DNA from: Flavobacterium azooxidireducens
GTDB lineage: Bacteria; Bacteroidota; Bacteroidia; Flavobacteriales; Flavobacteriaceae
Assembly: GCF_023195775.1 (NCBI RefSeq)
Contig: NZ_CP096205.1
Location: 1,116,001 to 1,180,000 of the forward strand
Reading direction: 5' to 3'
Length of the DNA: 64,000 bases
The position numbers and the translations under genes were made by a program. Shown in pieces: positions 25,634-35,244 of the stretch (positions are counted from its first letter, which is position 1; each line of letters opens with the position of its first letter). The notes under the pieces were generated by a model that was given only the letters and a program-made list of their open reading frames with translations, did not search any database and was not told the origin of the DNA.

Positions 25634-27670
25634 TTATTGAAAATCAGCTTCGCTAACACCTTCGTTAACTTTGATTTCACTCATAATAAGTTCGATTTCA
25701 ACACCAATATTAATTGCTGTTTTGTGAGGAAACTTAACACCTTTGATTTCTTTATAATCACTAAAAGGTTGATTGATTGTCATTTTTTGTCCTTGAGCCT
25801 CAACTGTACTAATTTCGGCTACTTTTAAACCTGATTCTACATCATAACAGAATTTACTCTCTCCATCTTGAATTACATAAGCATCCTTTCCATTAATATT
25901 TTCAATGCCATTAAGTTTGATGTCTGTTTTTTCCAACATACTTAATTCAGGAATTGGATTAGAATGGAATTTCATTTGTTTGTTTTCTTCTTCAGAGAAA
26001 TCCATTTTTTGACCTCCTCCAGCTTGATATCCTTTAGTGCCGTTAAAAACTTTAGACATAGATTGTCCCATCATGCTTAACGTTTCGTTTATCTTATTCG
26101 TATTAGAGCTCTTTTTAGTATACTCAACGGTCATTCCTTGAAAAGCACCAGCACCTTTAACAGAAAGTGTTTTTACATCAGAAACAGCTTTTTTGCCTCC
26201 AATGGCAGCAATATATTTCTCTAAAACAGACTTAGCAGTAACATCAGCACTTACCTTTTTTTCTTCCGGTTTTTCAACTTTGTTTCCGTATTTGTCGAAA
26301 TAGAAGATTGGAATGTTTAATTTTTCTAAGCCAGGTAAAACATCACCTGCTTTACTTACAATAACAATTCTTAGATTATCAGCTAAGAAGTATTTTTTAG
26401 AAACTCTCAATACATCATCAGCCGTAACTGCATTGATGTTTTTGATGTAGTTTTCATAGAAATCTGCCGGTAAGCCTTGTGTTTTTGTTTGTAATGCATA
26501 ACGAGCTACAGTAGCCGGTTTTTCAATGTCCATTACGAATTTACCGATGTAACCTGCTTTTACGTTTTTCAACGTTTCATCAGATACTTTTTCTGTTCTG
26601 ATACGTTTGATTTCTTTCAAAATTTCAACTACAGCACTATCTGTTACTGCATTTCTAACTTGTGTAGAAGCACTGAAGTTTGACGTGTATTTGTTTCCTC
26701 TTAAACCTGAACGAGCACCATACGTCCAACCGTGAGCTTCTCTCAAATTCATATTTAAATAACTATTAAAATCACCTCCTAAGATTTGATTTGCAACCAA
26801 AGCAGCAAAATAATCTTTGTCAGTCATTTTTAAGTTTGTAATATGAACCGCAGCGATTTCAGATTGCACCGCATTTGGAGCATCTACAAAGTTAATTTGT
26901 GTGTATTGAACATCTTTTGGGGCAGAATAAGAAACCTGTGGAGCAACTCCTTTCTTCCAAGTACCAAATAATTTTTCAACGTTTGCTTTTACTTCTGCAA
27001 ATTTTACATCACCCACAATTACTAAATAAGCATTTTGCGGATTAAAGTAAGTTGTATAATTTTGATTAACATCTTCTAAAGTAACTTTGTTAATCGTTTC
27101 TTCACTTAAATATTCTCCATTTGGATGGTTTTTTCCATAGGCTAACACTTTTTGAACACGGTTTGCAATTGATGGAACACTTTTTTCTTCTGCTTTTAAT
27201 CCTTCAATAAGTTTTGCTTTTTCTTTGTCAAACTCTTCTTGTGTAAATACAGGATTTAAAGCTCCATCGGCCATTAATTCCATGATTCTTGTTGAATATT
27301 TTGAAAGACCACTTGCATAAGCACCATTTGATCCAAAATTAATGCTTGCTCCTAAGAAATCAATTTCTTCGTTAAAAGCATCTTTAGAAATGGTTTTTGT
27401 TCCGTTTCCTATCAAGCTACTCGTTAAATCTGCAACACCTTTTTTTGCACCTTCTGCATAAGGAGCATTGTCGATCGTTAGATTGTATGAAACTCTTGGA
27501 AGTTTATCGTTTTCAACCACTAACACTTTTAATCCGTTTTTCAATTCGAACGTTTGTGGTTTACCAATATTTATTTTGGGAGCCGGTCCCGGTTTTGGTT
27601 GAGGTCTGTCTTGTGCTTGCATAGAAAGTGAAATAAACAAGCTCGTTGCTATAATGACTATTTTTTTCAT
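25634..27670 (-). CDS. M16-family peptidase-like protein without zinc site, with C-terminal extension
   Basis: The 678-residue protein has a signal peptide (1-20). The two M16 halves span about 35-430. The HxxEH zinc motif expected near residue 85 is replaced by GVADLTSSLIGNGT, so this subunit should be inactive, while the substrate-guiding GWTYGARSG segment of the second half is kept. Residues of about 445-678 form an extra domain resembling outer-membrane lipoprotein carrier-type proteins (KSVLEKYIAAIGGKKAV). It is encoded 10 bp after an M16 gene with an intact zinc site, so the two probably form a heterodimer like mitochondrial processing peptidase, acting in the periplasm. Confidence 0.88.
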   Translation of the reverse strand: MKKIVIIATSLFISLSMQAQDRPQPKPGPAPKINIGKPQTFELKNGLKVLVVENDKLPRVSYNLTIDNAPYAEGAKKGVADLTSSLIGNGTKTISKDAFNEEIDFLGASINFGSNGAYASGLSKYSTRIMELMADGALNPVFTQEEFDKEKAKLIEGLKAEEKSVPSIANRVQKVLAYGKNHPNGEYLSEETINKVTLEDVNQNYTTYFNPQNAYLVIVGDVKFAEVKANVEKLFGTWKKGVAPQVSYSAPKDVQYTQINFVDAPNAVQSEIAAVHITNLKMTDKDYFAALVANQILGGDFNSYLNMNLREAHGWTYGARSGLRGNKYTSNFSASTQVRNAVTDSAVVEILKEIKRIRTEKVSDETLKNVKAGYIGKFVMDIEKPATVARYALQTKTQGLPADFYENYIKNINAVTADDVLRVSKKYFLADNLRIVIVSKAGDVLPGLEKLNIPIFYFDKYGNKVEKPEEKKVSADVTAKSVLEKYIAAIGGKKAVSDVKTLSVKGAGAFQGMTVEYTKKSSNTNKINETLSMMGQSMSKVFNGTKGYQAGGGQKMDFSEEENKQMKFHSNPIPELSMLEKTDIKLNGIENINGKDAYVIQDGESKFCYDVESGLKVAEISTVEAQGQKMTINQPFSDYKEIKGVKFPHKTAINIGVEIELIMSEIKVNEGVSEADFQ

Positions 27671-27680
27671 GATTGATATC

Positions 27681-29006
27681 TTAATTTTGAGCTTTATCTG
27701 ATTTAGGAGCGTAATCTAATAGTAAACGTTGGTTTGGATTTAGGAATTTTTTTGCAGCTTCTCTAATTTCCTCTCTTGTAATAGAACGGTAGATGTCAAT
27801 TTCAGTATTAATTAAATTTACATCACCATATAACATGTGAAAAGTAGCTAAATTACCTGCAATTCCTTCTACAGAAGCATTGCTGTTTACGTATTGATTT
27901 TCGTAAATGTTTTGTAATTTTTGGAATTCTTTTTCAGAAATTAAATCGGTTTGAAGTTTTACGATTTCTTGGTCAATTTCTGTCATTAAATTTTCAGGAG
28001 TACTTCCACCCATTGGCAATCCGTATAAAATATACAAACCATAATCTTCTTGACTAAAATTGAATGCACCTACTTGAAGAGCCATTTTTTTGTCGTCAAC
28101 TAATTTTTTGTATAAACGAGAAGATTTTCCGTCTGATAAAAGTGTTGAAATCATATCCAAAACGCGAGCATCTCTTGTTTTCATTGATGGAGTTCTGTAA
28201 GAAGCAACAACCATTGGAATTTGAATGTTCGGGTCTTCAAAACGAGCTTTGATAGTTTGCGTAATAGGAGCTTCTTCTACTTTTTCTCTAGTTACAGGAG
28301 CACCTTTTGGAATTGAACCAAAATATTTGTCAATCCAAGCTCTTGCTTGAGCAGGATCAAATTGTCCGGCAACAACCAAAGTAGCGTTGTTTGGTACATA
28401 ATATTTTTTGTTGAAAGCTTGAAATTCTTCTAAAGTAGCAGCATCTAGATGTTCCATCGAACCAATTGTTGCCCAACGGTAAGGATGTTTCACGAACATA
28501 TTCTTTTTTACTTCAGAAATTAAATTTCCGTAAGGTTGATTATCAACACGAAGACGTTTTTCTTCTTTCACTACTTCGTTTTGCGTGTCCACACCTATTT
28601 GGTTAATAACAGGGTGTAATAAACGTTCCGATTCCATCCATAAACCTAATTCTAAGTTGTTTGACGGGAAGATTTCATAATAATATGTTCTGTCGTCAGA
28701 AGTGTTAGCGTTGTTTGTTCCTCCGTTTCCGGTCACAATTTTAAACCATTCTCCACGTCCAATGTTTTGTGTTCCTTCAAACAAAAGGTGCTCAAAAAAG
28801 TGAGCAAAACCTGTTCTTTCAGGATTCTCATCTTTTGCACCTACGTGATACATTACAGATGTAATAACCACCGGAGCCGAATTGTCTTGGTGTAAAATCA
28901 CATGCATACCGTTATTTAGCGTGTAATGTTCGAACTCTACTTTTTGAGCAGAAACTGTACCTCCAAGCATAAGAACTGAACTTAAAGCCATTAAAGATTT
29001 TTTCAT
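27681..29006 (-). CDS. M16-family zinc metallopeptidase, catalytic subunit
   Basis: This 441-residue secreted peptidase has a signal peptide (1-20). The inverted zinc motif HFFEH is intact (H69, E72, H73), with the distal Glu in the QNEVVKEEKRLR helix. The second half lacks a motif, as normal for M16. It is the first gene of a two-gene operon with the zinc-less partner downstream. M16 peptidases cut short or unfolded peptides in a closed chamber; the natural substrate here is unknown. Confidence 0.9.
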   Translation of the reverse strand: MKKSLMALSSVLMLGGTVSAQKVEFEHYTLNNGMHVILHQDNSAPVVITSVMYHVGAKDENPERTGFAHFFEHLLFEGTQNIGRGEWFKIVTGNGGTNNANTSDDRTYYYEIFPSNNLELGLWMESERLLHPVINQIGVDTQNEVVKEEKRLRVDNQPYGNLISEVKKNMFVKHPYRWATIGSMEHLDAATLEEFQAFNKKYYVPNNATLVVAGQFDPAQARAWIDKYFGSIPKGAPVTREKVEEAPITQTIKARFEDPNIQIPMVVASYRTPSMKTRDARVLDMISTLLSDGKSSRLYKKLVDDKKMALQVGAFNFSQEDYGLYILYGLPMGGSTPENLMTEIDQEIVKLQTDLISEKEFQKLQNIYENQYVNSNASVEGIAGNLATFHMLYGDVNLINTEIDIYRSITREEIREAAKKFLNPNQRLLLDYAPKSDKAQN

Positions 29007-29144
29007 AAAATTAGTTATTTATTTTTTTGCTTTTAAATAAGTATGCAATTTCGGGATTTTGTTACAGTTTTTTTTAATTTTTATCAAAAAAATCAGTTGG
29101 AGGGAAGATATTTTTTTTGGTTGAAATATATTTTGAAGTTTAAG

Positions 29145-29174
29145 TTGTGTGATTCATAATAAGTTGTATATTTG
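29145..29174 (+). promoter_or_regulatory. Promoter of rplU-rpmA
   Basis: TTG (29145-29147), 19 bp, then TATATTTG (29167-29174) is an excellent match to the Bacteroidota promoter consensus. The predicted start of transcription leaves a leader of about 28 nt before the rplU ATG. Confidence 0.75.
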
Positions 29175-29206
29175 CAAACTTAAAAATTAATTAAAAACAC
29201 ATTGTT

Positions 29207-29833
29207 ATGTACGCAATCGTAGAGATAGCAGGGCAACAATTTAAAGTAAGCAAAGACCAAAAAGTATTTGTTCACCGTTTAGCATCTGAAGAAGGAAGCA
29301 AAGTTTCTTTCGATAAAGTGATGTTGTTAGACGATAATGGAACAGTTACTATAGGCGCCCCCGCTATAGAAGGAGCTTCAGTAGAAGCCAAAGTGTTACA
29401 ACACTTAAAAGGTGATAAAGTAATCGTTTTCAAAAAGAAAAGAAGAAAAGGTTACAAAAAGAAAAACGGACACAGACAGTCATTTACGCAAATTGTTGTA
29501 GAAGGTATTTTAGCTTCCGGAACAAAGAAAACGGCTGCAAAATCTGAAAGTCCTAAAGCTCCAAAAGCAACTAAATCAGCTGATGATTTAACGCTTATTG
29601 AAGGAGTTGGACCAGTTGCTGCTGAAGTATTAGTTGCTGCCGGAATAACTACTTATGCTAAATTAGCAAAAACTAGTGCTGATGATGTTAAAACTATTTT
29701 AGAAGCATCTGACGCTAAAGTATCACATTTAGATCCAACTACTTGGGCTCAACAAGCACAATTAGCTGCTGATGGCAAAATGGATGAATTAAAAAAATTA
29801 CAAGATGAATTAAATGGCGGTAAAGCTGTTTAA
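29207..29833 (+). CDS. rplU: 50S ribosomal protein L21 with a C-terminal helix-hairpin-helix extension
   Basis: Residues 1-103 are a normal L21 (MYAIVEIAGQQFKV at the start, KKRRRKGYKKKNGHRQ near the end). The protein is 208 residues, twice the usual length. After an Ala/Lys linker comes a domain (about 125-200) with DDLTLIEGVGPVAAEVLVAAG, a helix-hairpin-helix-type motif that usually contacts nucleic acid. Extended L21 proteins occur in Bacteroidota, so the fusion is probably genuine; there is no frameshift. It precedes rpmA by 31 bp as usual. Confidence 0.95.
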   Translation: MYAIVEIAGQQFKVSKDQKVFVHRLASEEGSKVSFDKVMLLDDNGTVTIGAPAIEGASVEAKVLQHLKGDKVIVFKKKRRKGYKKKNGHRQSFTQIVVEGILASGTKKTAAKSESPKAPKATKSADDLTLIEGVGPVAAEVLVAAGITTYAKLAKTSADDVKTILEASDAKVSHLDPTTWAQQAQLAADGKMDELKKLQDELNGGKAV

Positions 29834-29864
29834 TTTTAATATTAACTTATAAAACCCTAACATC

Positions 29865-30125
29865 ATGGCTCACAAGAAAGGTGTCGGTAGTTCCAAGAAT
29901 GGTAGAGAATCAGAATCGAAACGTTTAGGTGTTAAGATTTATGGTGGTCAAGCAGCTATTGCAGGAAATATCATAGTAAGACAAAGAGGTTCTAAACATA
30001 ATCCGGGAGAAAACGTTTACATTAGTAAAGATCACACTTTACATGCAAGAGTTGACGGAGTTGTTAAGTTTCAGAAAAAAGGTGATAACAAATCATTTGT
30101 ATCTGTTATTCCTTTTGAAGCATAA
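29865..30125 (+). CDS. rpmA: 50S ribosomal protein L27
   Basis: The 86-residue protein is complete. It starts [16 protein letters not shown], so its N-terminal tail reaches toward the peptidyl-transferase centre without needing cleavage. The conserved core GVKIYGG and IIVRQRG is present. It is the second gene of the rplU-rpmA operon and is followed by a terminator hairpin. Confidence 0.97.
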   Translation: MAHKKGVGSSKNGRESESKRLGVKIYGGQAAIAGNIIVRQRGSKHNPGENVYISKDHTLHARVDGVVKFQKKGDNKSFVSVIPFEA

Positions 30126-30148
30126 TTTAGAATTTACTTCAAAATATA

Positions 30149-30176
30149 AAACCCATTTCGAAAGAGATGGGTTTTT
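30149..30176 (+). terminator. Terminator of rplU-rpmA, left copy of a 22-bp direct repeat
   Basis: AAACCCAT pairs with ATGGGTTT around TTCGAAAGAG, followed by T residues. The first 22 bp (30149-30170) occur again, identical, at 30907-30928 after higA. Confidence 0.8.
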
Positions 30177-30236
30177 TGATTTTATAAAGTTGATCTAAAA
30201 TTTTTATAAAATCGTAACCAAATTGGTAACTTTTTG

Positions 30237-30244
30237 TATATTTG
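30237..30244 (+). promoter_or_regulatory. Candidate -7 element of higBA, possibly leaderless
   Basis: TATATTTG matches TAnnTTTG but lies only 3 bp before the higB ATG, so transcription would begin at or next to the start codon. Just upstream ACCAA-A-TTGGT (30218-30228) is a short palindrome that could be an operator for HigA. No well-placed -33 TTG is visible. Confidence 0.4.
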
Positions 30245-30247
30245 TGA

Positions 30248-30565
30248 ATGCGAGTAATAGCCGTAAGAACATTAAAAGAGTATTTTCAAGAATTTTCTCA
30301 AGCAGAACAACCTTTGTTATCTTGGTATGAAGAGGTAAGTACTGCAGAATGGAATAATCCAAATCAAATGAAAGCTCAGTATAGAAATGCTTCTGTATTA
30401 ACAGACAAAAGAGTAGTTTTTAATATTCACGGAAACACATATCGATTGATTGTTGATGTTGAATATCGTTTAAAAATTGTTTTTATAGTTTGGTTTGGAA
30501 CGCATACGGAATATGATAAAATTGATGCTAAAAAAGTAAGTTATGTTAAGACCTATAAAAAATGA
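30248..30565 (+). CDS. higB: HigB-family toxin (mRNA interferase)
   Basis: The 105-residue protein is of the HigB toxin type (RelE superfamily). It opens with MRVIAVRTLKEYFQEF and has NNPNQMKAQYRNASVL and the strand pair VVFNIHGNTYRLIVDVEYR, then IVFIVWFGTHTEYDKID. Such toxins cleave mRNA on the ribosome. Toxin first, antitoxin second is the usual higBA order. The antitoxin start overlaps its end by 23 bp. Confidence 0.88.
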   Translation: MRVIAVRTLKEYFQEFSQAEQPLLSWYEEVSTAEWNNPNQMKAQYRNASVLTDKRVVFNIHGNTYRLIVDVEYRLKIVFIVWFGTHTEYDKIDAKKVSYVKTYKK

Positions 30566-30902
30566 GCAACAGTATGATGCATCGCTACAGCGAGTTTATG
30601 AACTGTTGCAAAAGGATGTAAAGCCCGACACTAAAGATTCTGATGAGTTAGAGATTCTCTCTATTCTAATTAAAGAATATGAGAATGAATTTCATCCGAT
30701 GCCTCAGCCAAGTCCGCTAGAAGCAATAAGATTCAGAATGGATCAGATGAACATTTCTGAAACAGAATTATCTAAAATCTTAGGAGCTCGTTCGCGTAAA
30801 TCTGAAATTCTTTCCGGCAAAAGAAAGTTAAGCTTAGCGATGATTCGTAGATTAAAAGAAAAATTAAATATTCCGGCTGAAGTATTAATTCAGGCTTATT
30901 AA
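30543..30902 (+). CDS. higA: HigA-family antitoxin, HTH protein
   Basis: This 119-residue antitoxin has a helical N-terminal half and a C-terminal helix-turn-helix (about 65-115; NISETELSKILGARSRKSEIL, then KRKLSLAMIRRLKEKL). It should neutralise HigB and repress the shared promoter. Its start lies inside higB. Note that the same hairpin sequence that ends rpmA follows its stop codon. Confidence 0.87.
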   Translation: MLRPIKNEQQYDASLQRVYELLQKDVKPDTKDSDELEILSILIKEYENEFHPMPQPSPLEAIRFRMDQMNISETELSKILGARSRKSEILSGKRKLSLAMIRRLKEKLNIPAEVLIQAY

Positions 30903-30906
30903 ATGG

Positions 30907-30935
30907 AAACCCATTTCGAAAGAGATGGTTTTTTT
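30907..30935 (+). terminator. Terminator after higA, right copy of the 22-bp direct repeat
   Basis: The hairpin is nearly the same as the rpmA terminator, with 22 identical bases (30907-30928) followed by a longer T run. Confidence 0.75.
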
Positions 30936-30939
30936 GTTA

Positions 30940-31512
30940 TTAATTAGGTACATTCATCAAAATTAAGTGAAGAATAACAAGTCGTTCTGTTTCAGAAAAC
31001 TTTTCAGATTCATTTATTAAAGAGGCAATCCTTATTTCATTTTTATAACCATCTGCCATTAGATTTGCATATATAGTAAATCGTCCTCTTAAGATTGTCT
31101 TATTCACATCATCAGCTTCCTTACTATAAACTTCTTCTGGGCAATAAGAATAAAAATCTAATGTAGTTAGAGAAAGTAAATCAAAAAAATTACCGCCAAC
31201 ATTCGTCTTGATACTTGCGGTTATTTTTTTTGAAATTTCTTCATTATTAAAAGTCAACTCCATTAATTTAAGATAACTTTCTTTACTTGTGTTCTGAATT
31301 ACTTTACTTTCTACTAAAGATAATTCTGCTTCTTCAAGTAATTTAAAAATATCTTTTTTAACTCCGTAACCTTCGATTAATTTTTGTTGAGTTCTGTCAA
31401 TAACACAGCTTTTATAAATATCTTCTGAATCCATGGATTTACAGCCCGATAAAAAACAAGAAATTATAAATAAAAAACCAACAAGAAAATATATTTTACT
31501 CTTCAAAATCAT
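30940..31512 (-). CDS. Predicted lipoprotein of unknown function
   Basis: The 190-residue protein has a hydrophobic leader ending LSGC (Cys24), with an alternative lipobox at Cys19. The mature part is mostly helical and acidic, and no domain is recognised. It is convergent with higA and upstream of atpC on the same strand, but about 66 bp separate it from the atpC stop, so it is probably its own unit. Function is unknown. Confidence 0.7.
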   Translation of the reverse strand: MILKSKIYFLVGFLFIISCFLSGCKSMDSEDIYKSCVIDRTQQKLIEGYGVKKDIFKLLEEAELSLVESKVIQNTSKESYLKLMELTFNNEEISKKITASIKTNVGGNFFDLLSLTTLDFYSYCPEEVYSKEADDVNKTILRGRFTIYANLMADGYKNEIRIASLINESEKFSETERLVILHLILMNVPN

Positions 31513-31578
31513 ATTACAAGTTTAAACAAAAAACCCTCACTTTTCAGCAAGGGTAATTTTATTTCTAATTGAAAAAGC

Positions 31579-31860
31579 TTAGTCGGCTAAAACGATTACT
31601 TTGTTGTCTTTCATTTCGATTGTTCCCGAATTGATTTCTAACGTGTAGGTTTGTTCGTTTAGTTTGGTAAACTTTCCGGCTACGTCTTTACTAATTTTGA
31701 AACTTGGAGCTACAATTTTGATAGTTCCTTGGTTTAAAATAGAAACGATGGGTGCGTGATTATTTAGAATTTGAAACGAACCGTCAACGCCTGGTAGGGT
31801 GATTGAGGTGATTTCGCCTTGAAACAAAGTGGCTTCCGGGGATACTATTTCTAAAATCAT
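31579..31860 (-). CDS. atpC: ATP synthase F1 subunit epsilon
   Basis: This 93-residue protein contains only the N-terminal beta-sandwich of epsilon (MILEIVSPEATLFQGEI, LPGVDGSFQILNNHAPI). The C-terminal inhibitory helices found in E. coli are missing, as in many Bacteroidota. It lies 87 bp after atpD. The atpD-atpC pair stands apart from the other F1Fo genes. Confidence 0.93.
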   Translation of the reverse strand: MILEIVSPEATLFQGEITSITLPGVDGSFQILNNHAPIVSILNQGTIKIVAPSFKISKDVAGKFTKLNEQTYTLEINSGTIEMKDNKVIVLAD

Positions 31861-31869
31861 AATTTTTTG

Positions 31870-31944
31870 AGTTAGAAGATGGAAGATGGAAGATGGAAGA
31901 TGAAGAAAATTACTTCTAGCTTCCAGCTTCCGTCTTCCAGCTTA
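31870..31944. repeat. GGAAGAT tandem repeat and hairpin between atpD and atpC
   Basis: Three perfect GGAAGAT units with partial units on both sides (31874-31904) face a CTTCC-rich stretch (31915-31941) that can pair with them. It lies inside the atpD-atpC intergenic gap and may act as an attenuating hairpin, or be a dispersed repeat. Confidence 0.55.
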
Positions 31945-31947
31945 TTT

Positions 31948-33462
<1,515 letters not shown>

Positions 33463-33520
33463 TTATGTATTTATTTAATAGCTATTTATGTTTATTTTAA
33501 ACACGTCTTTTTTCAGAGTG

Positions 33521-33550
33521 CAAAGATAATTTTTAAAAATATAAAATCAA
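33521..33550 (-). promoter_or_regulatory. Promoter of atpD-atpC
   Basis: The minus strand reads TTG (33550-33548), 19 bp, then TATCTTTG (33528-33521), matching the Bacteroidota consensus. The leader to the atpD start is about 55 nt. Confidence 0.75.
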
Positions 33551-33634
33551 TAGTAAACGGATGTTTTTTTTAGGTTTTTTTGAAGTATTCTAAACACAGA
33601 GTACTTAGCGATAAAAATAGTGTAGTAAAATAAA

Positions 33635-33661
33635 AAAACCACCTGGGTTAGAGGTGGTTTT
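33635..33661 (-). terminator. Terminator after the SGNH hydrolase gene
   Basis: AAAACCACCT and AGGTGGTTTT pair over 10 bp with a 7-nt loop; the minus strand continues into a T run. Confidence 0.8.
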
Positions 33662-33681
33662 AATGTCTATTCTTTTATTTA

Positions 33682-35226
33682 TTAGAAATTATCCGGATTT
33701 TGAGGATATAATATTCTATAATTCCCCAAATTAACTCCTTTGAAATTTGAACCATATTTTGCATTAATTGCTTCTAAAAACTTATTTGCGATTAAAGCAT
33801 AACCTCTTGGGCTTGGATGAATACCATCTAAAGAAAACGCACCGCCAGTTACAAAATTAGAAGTTAAAGTAAAATTATTAGCTGTTATACCTGCTGGAGA
33901 ACTTAATTGTGTCATGATTGCTTTTGCGTCAACAAATGCAACATCATAGGTGTTTTTAGCATTTTCGATTGTTGTATTATAACCTTCGGTTGCAGCAACA
34001 ATTTCTGCTACTTCGGTTGGAATTAATACATATCTATCTGGCAAAGGAAATGTAATTCCTAATTGACCTAACGTTGGAGATGGTGATGACACACCATCTT
34101 GAGGAACGTTAGGGCTTTGACCAATTCTAGAACTTGCACTTAAACAAATTAAATCTGTTGGTAACGTTTGTCTAGCTTGACCAAAAACTTGACCAAAAGC
34201 AGTTGCAGTTGGAACATCAAGACCACCTCCTATAAGAACTGCTGTTAACTGAGCAGATAAATCAGCTAAAGTTTCATCTCTCATTAACATCGGGTTATTA
34301 TCAGTGGTTGAAAGAAGGTTAATTCTATCACCTTGCCCTAAAAAAGCAAGAGCATTTTTCAATGGACCATATAATTGTGCATTTAAAAGAGGAACTATAC
34401 TATTCCCACCAACAGTTAAATTAGCTTGAGTTAACTGATTGTATTTTATTACATAAAAATGAGGTAAAGTAGTCACAGGTGGTAAATTTGCAATAACACC
34501 TTTTCTTCCACCAGCGGTTAATTCTGCCATCAATTGATTATATGTTGCATCGAATACAGCTTGTGGTGTTAATGGATTAAGACTTGCATCACCTCCTGCA
34601 GTTGCATATCCTAATTCATCATTACCACCAATCCAAAGTGAAAAAAAGCTTGGGTTTTGTGCCAATGCATCTTGTAAAACAGTTGTAGATGGACTGGACG
34701 CCATTCTAGCGAAATAAGGGTTTCCTGCTGAACTTCCATAACCGGGAAAAGTTAAATGAAAACTTTTTGCACCTGGAATTCCAAAATTATTGTAAGATCC
34801 CGGAATTGTTGCAGAAATTTCTGTGCCAGCAACACCTGAAACTGATGTTGGCGTTGGACCATTTGGATTTGCTGTATCAAGATATAGTCTTACTCCATAT
34901 CCGGGCACCTGCACTCCTCCATTGGAGAAACCACCAACATTACCAACCATAAAAGGAATTTTAAATTCACTTCCGCCAACTAATGAAAACTGGCTTGCTA
35001 ATATATTTGGATAGGAAAATTTTTGTCCTTCTTCAAACAACGCATTGTCTGAAAAACCAGCCGCAAAAGAGTCACCTATAGCAACATAATTAGAAAAATC
35101 TGCACTCCCTGACGTTAAAGGTTGTCCATCAGCAGTATCATTAACAACAACTGCATCATCATCACTACAAGCCATCATGGTTAATGCAACCAATAAAAGC
35201 CATTTATTATTTTTTATCATTTTCAT
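33682..35226 (-). CDS. SGNH/GDSL-type hydrolase lipoprotein
   Basis: This 514-residue lipoprotein has lipobox MMAC (Cys20). The catalytic serine block is VAIGDSFAAG (S53), block III is WIGGNDELG and the catalytic Asp/His block is DGIHPSPRGYALI near the end, so all SGNH landmarks are present. It is probably an esterase acting on acyl or acetyl groups at the cell surface. It is encoded 18 bp downstream of a TonB-dependent receptor gene, and the two likely form an uptake pair for an esterified substrate. Substrate unknown. Confidence 0.87.
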   Translation of the reverse strand: MKMIKNNKWLLLVALTMMACSDDDAVVVNDTADGQPLTSGSADFSNYVAIGDSFAAGFSDNALFEEGQKFSYPNILASQFSLVGGSEFKIPFMVGNVGGFSNGGVQVPGYGVRLYLDTANPNGPTPTSVSGVAGTEISATIPGSYNNFGIPGAKSFHLTFPGYGSSAGNPYFARMASSPSTTVLQDALAQNPSFFSLWIGGNDELGYATAGGDASLNPLTPQAVFDATYNQLMAELTAGGRKGVIANLPPVTTLPHFYVIKYNQLTQANLTVGGNSIVPLLNAQLYGPLKNALAFLGQGDRINLLSTTDNNPMLMRDETLADLSAQLTAVLIGGGLDVPTATAFGQVFGQARQTLPTDLICLSASSRIGQSPNVPQDGVSSPSPTLGQLGITFPLPDRYVLIPTEVAEIVAATEGYNTTIENAKNTYDVAFVDAKAIMTQLSSPAGITANNFTLTSNFVTGGAFSLDGIHPSPRGYALIANKFLEAINAKYGSNFKGVNLGNYRILYPQNPDNF

Positions 35227-35244
35227 AAATTTTAAATTCGTTGA

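Noticed and set aside
31874..31904. GGAAGAT tandem repeat considered as a CRISPR-like array
   Set aside because: Units are 7 bp with no spacers, and there are no cas genes in the window.
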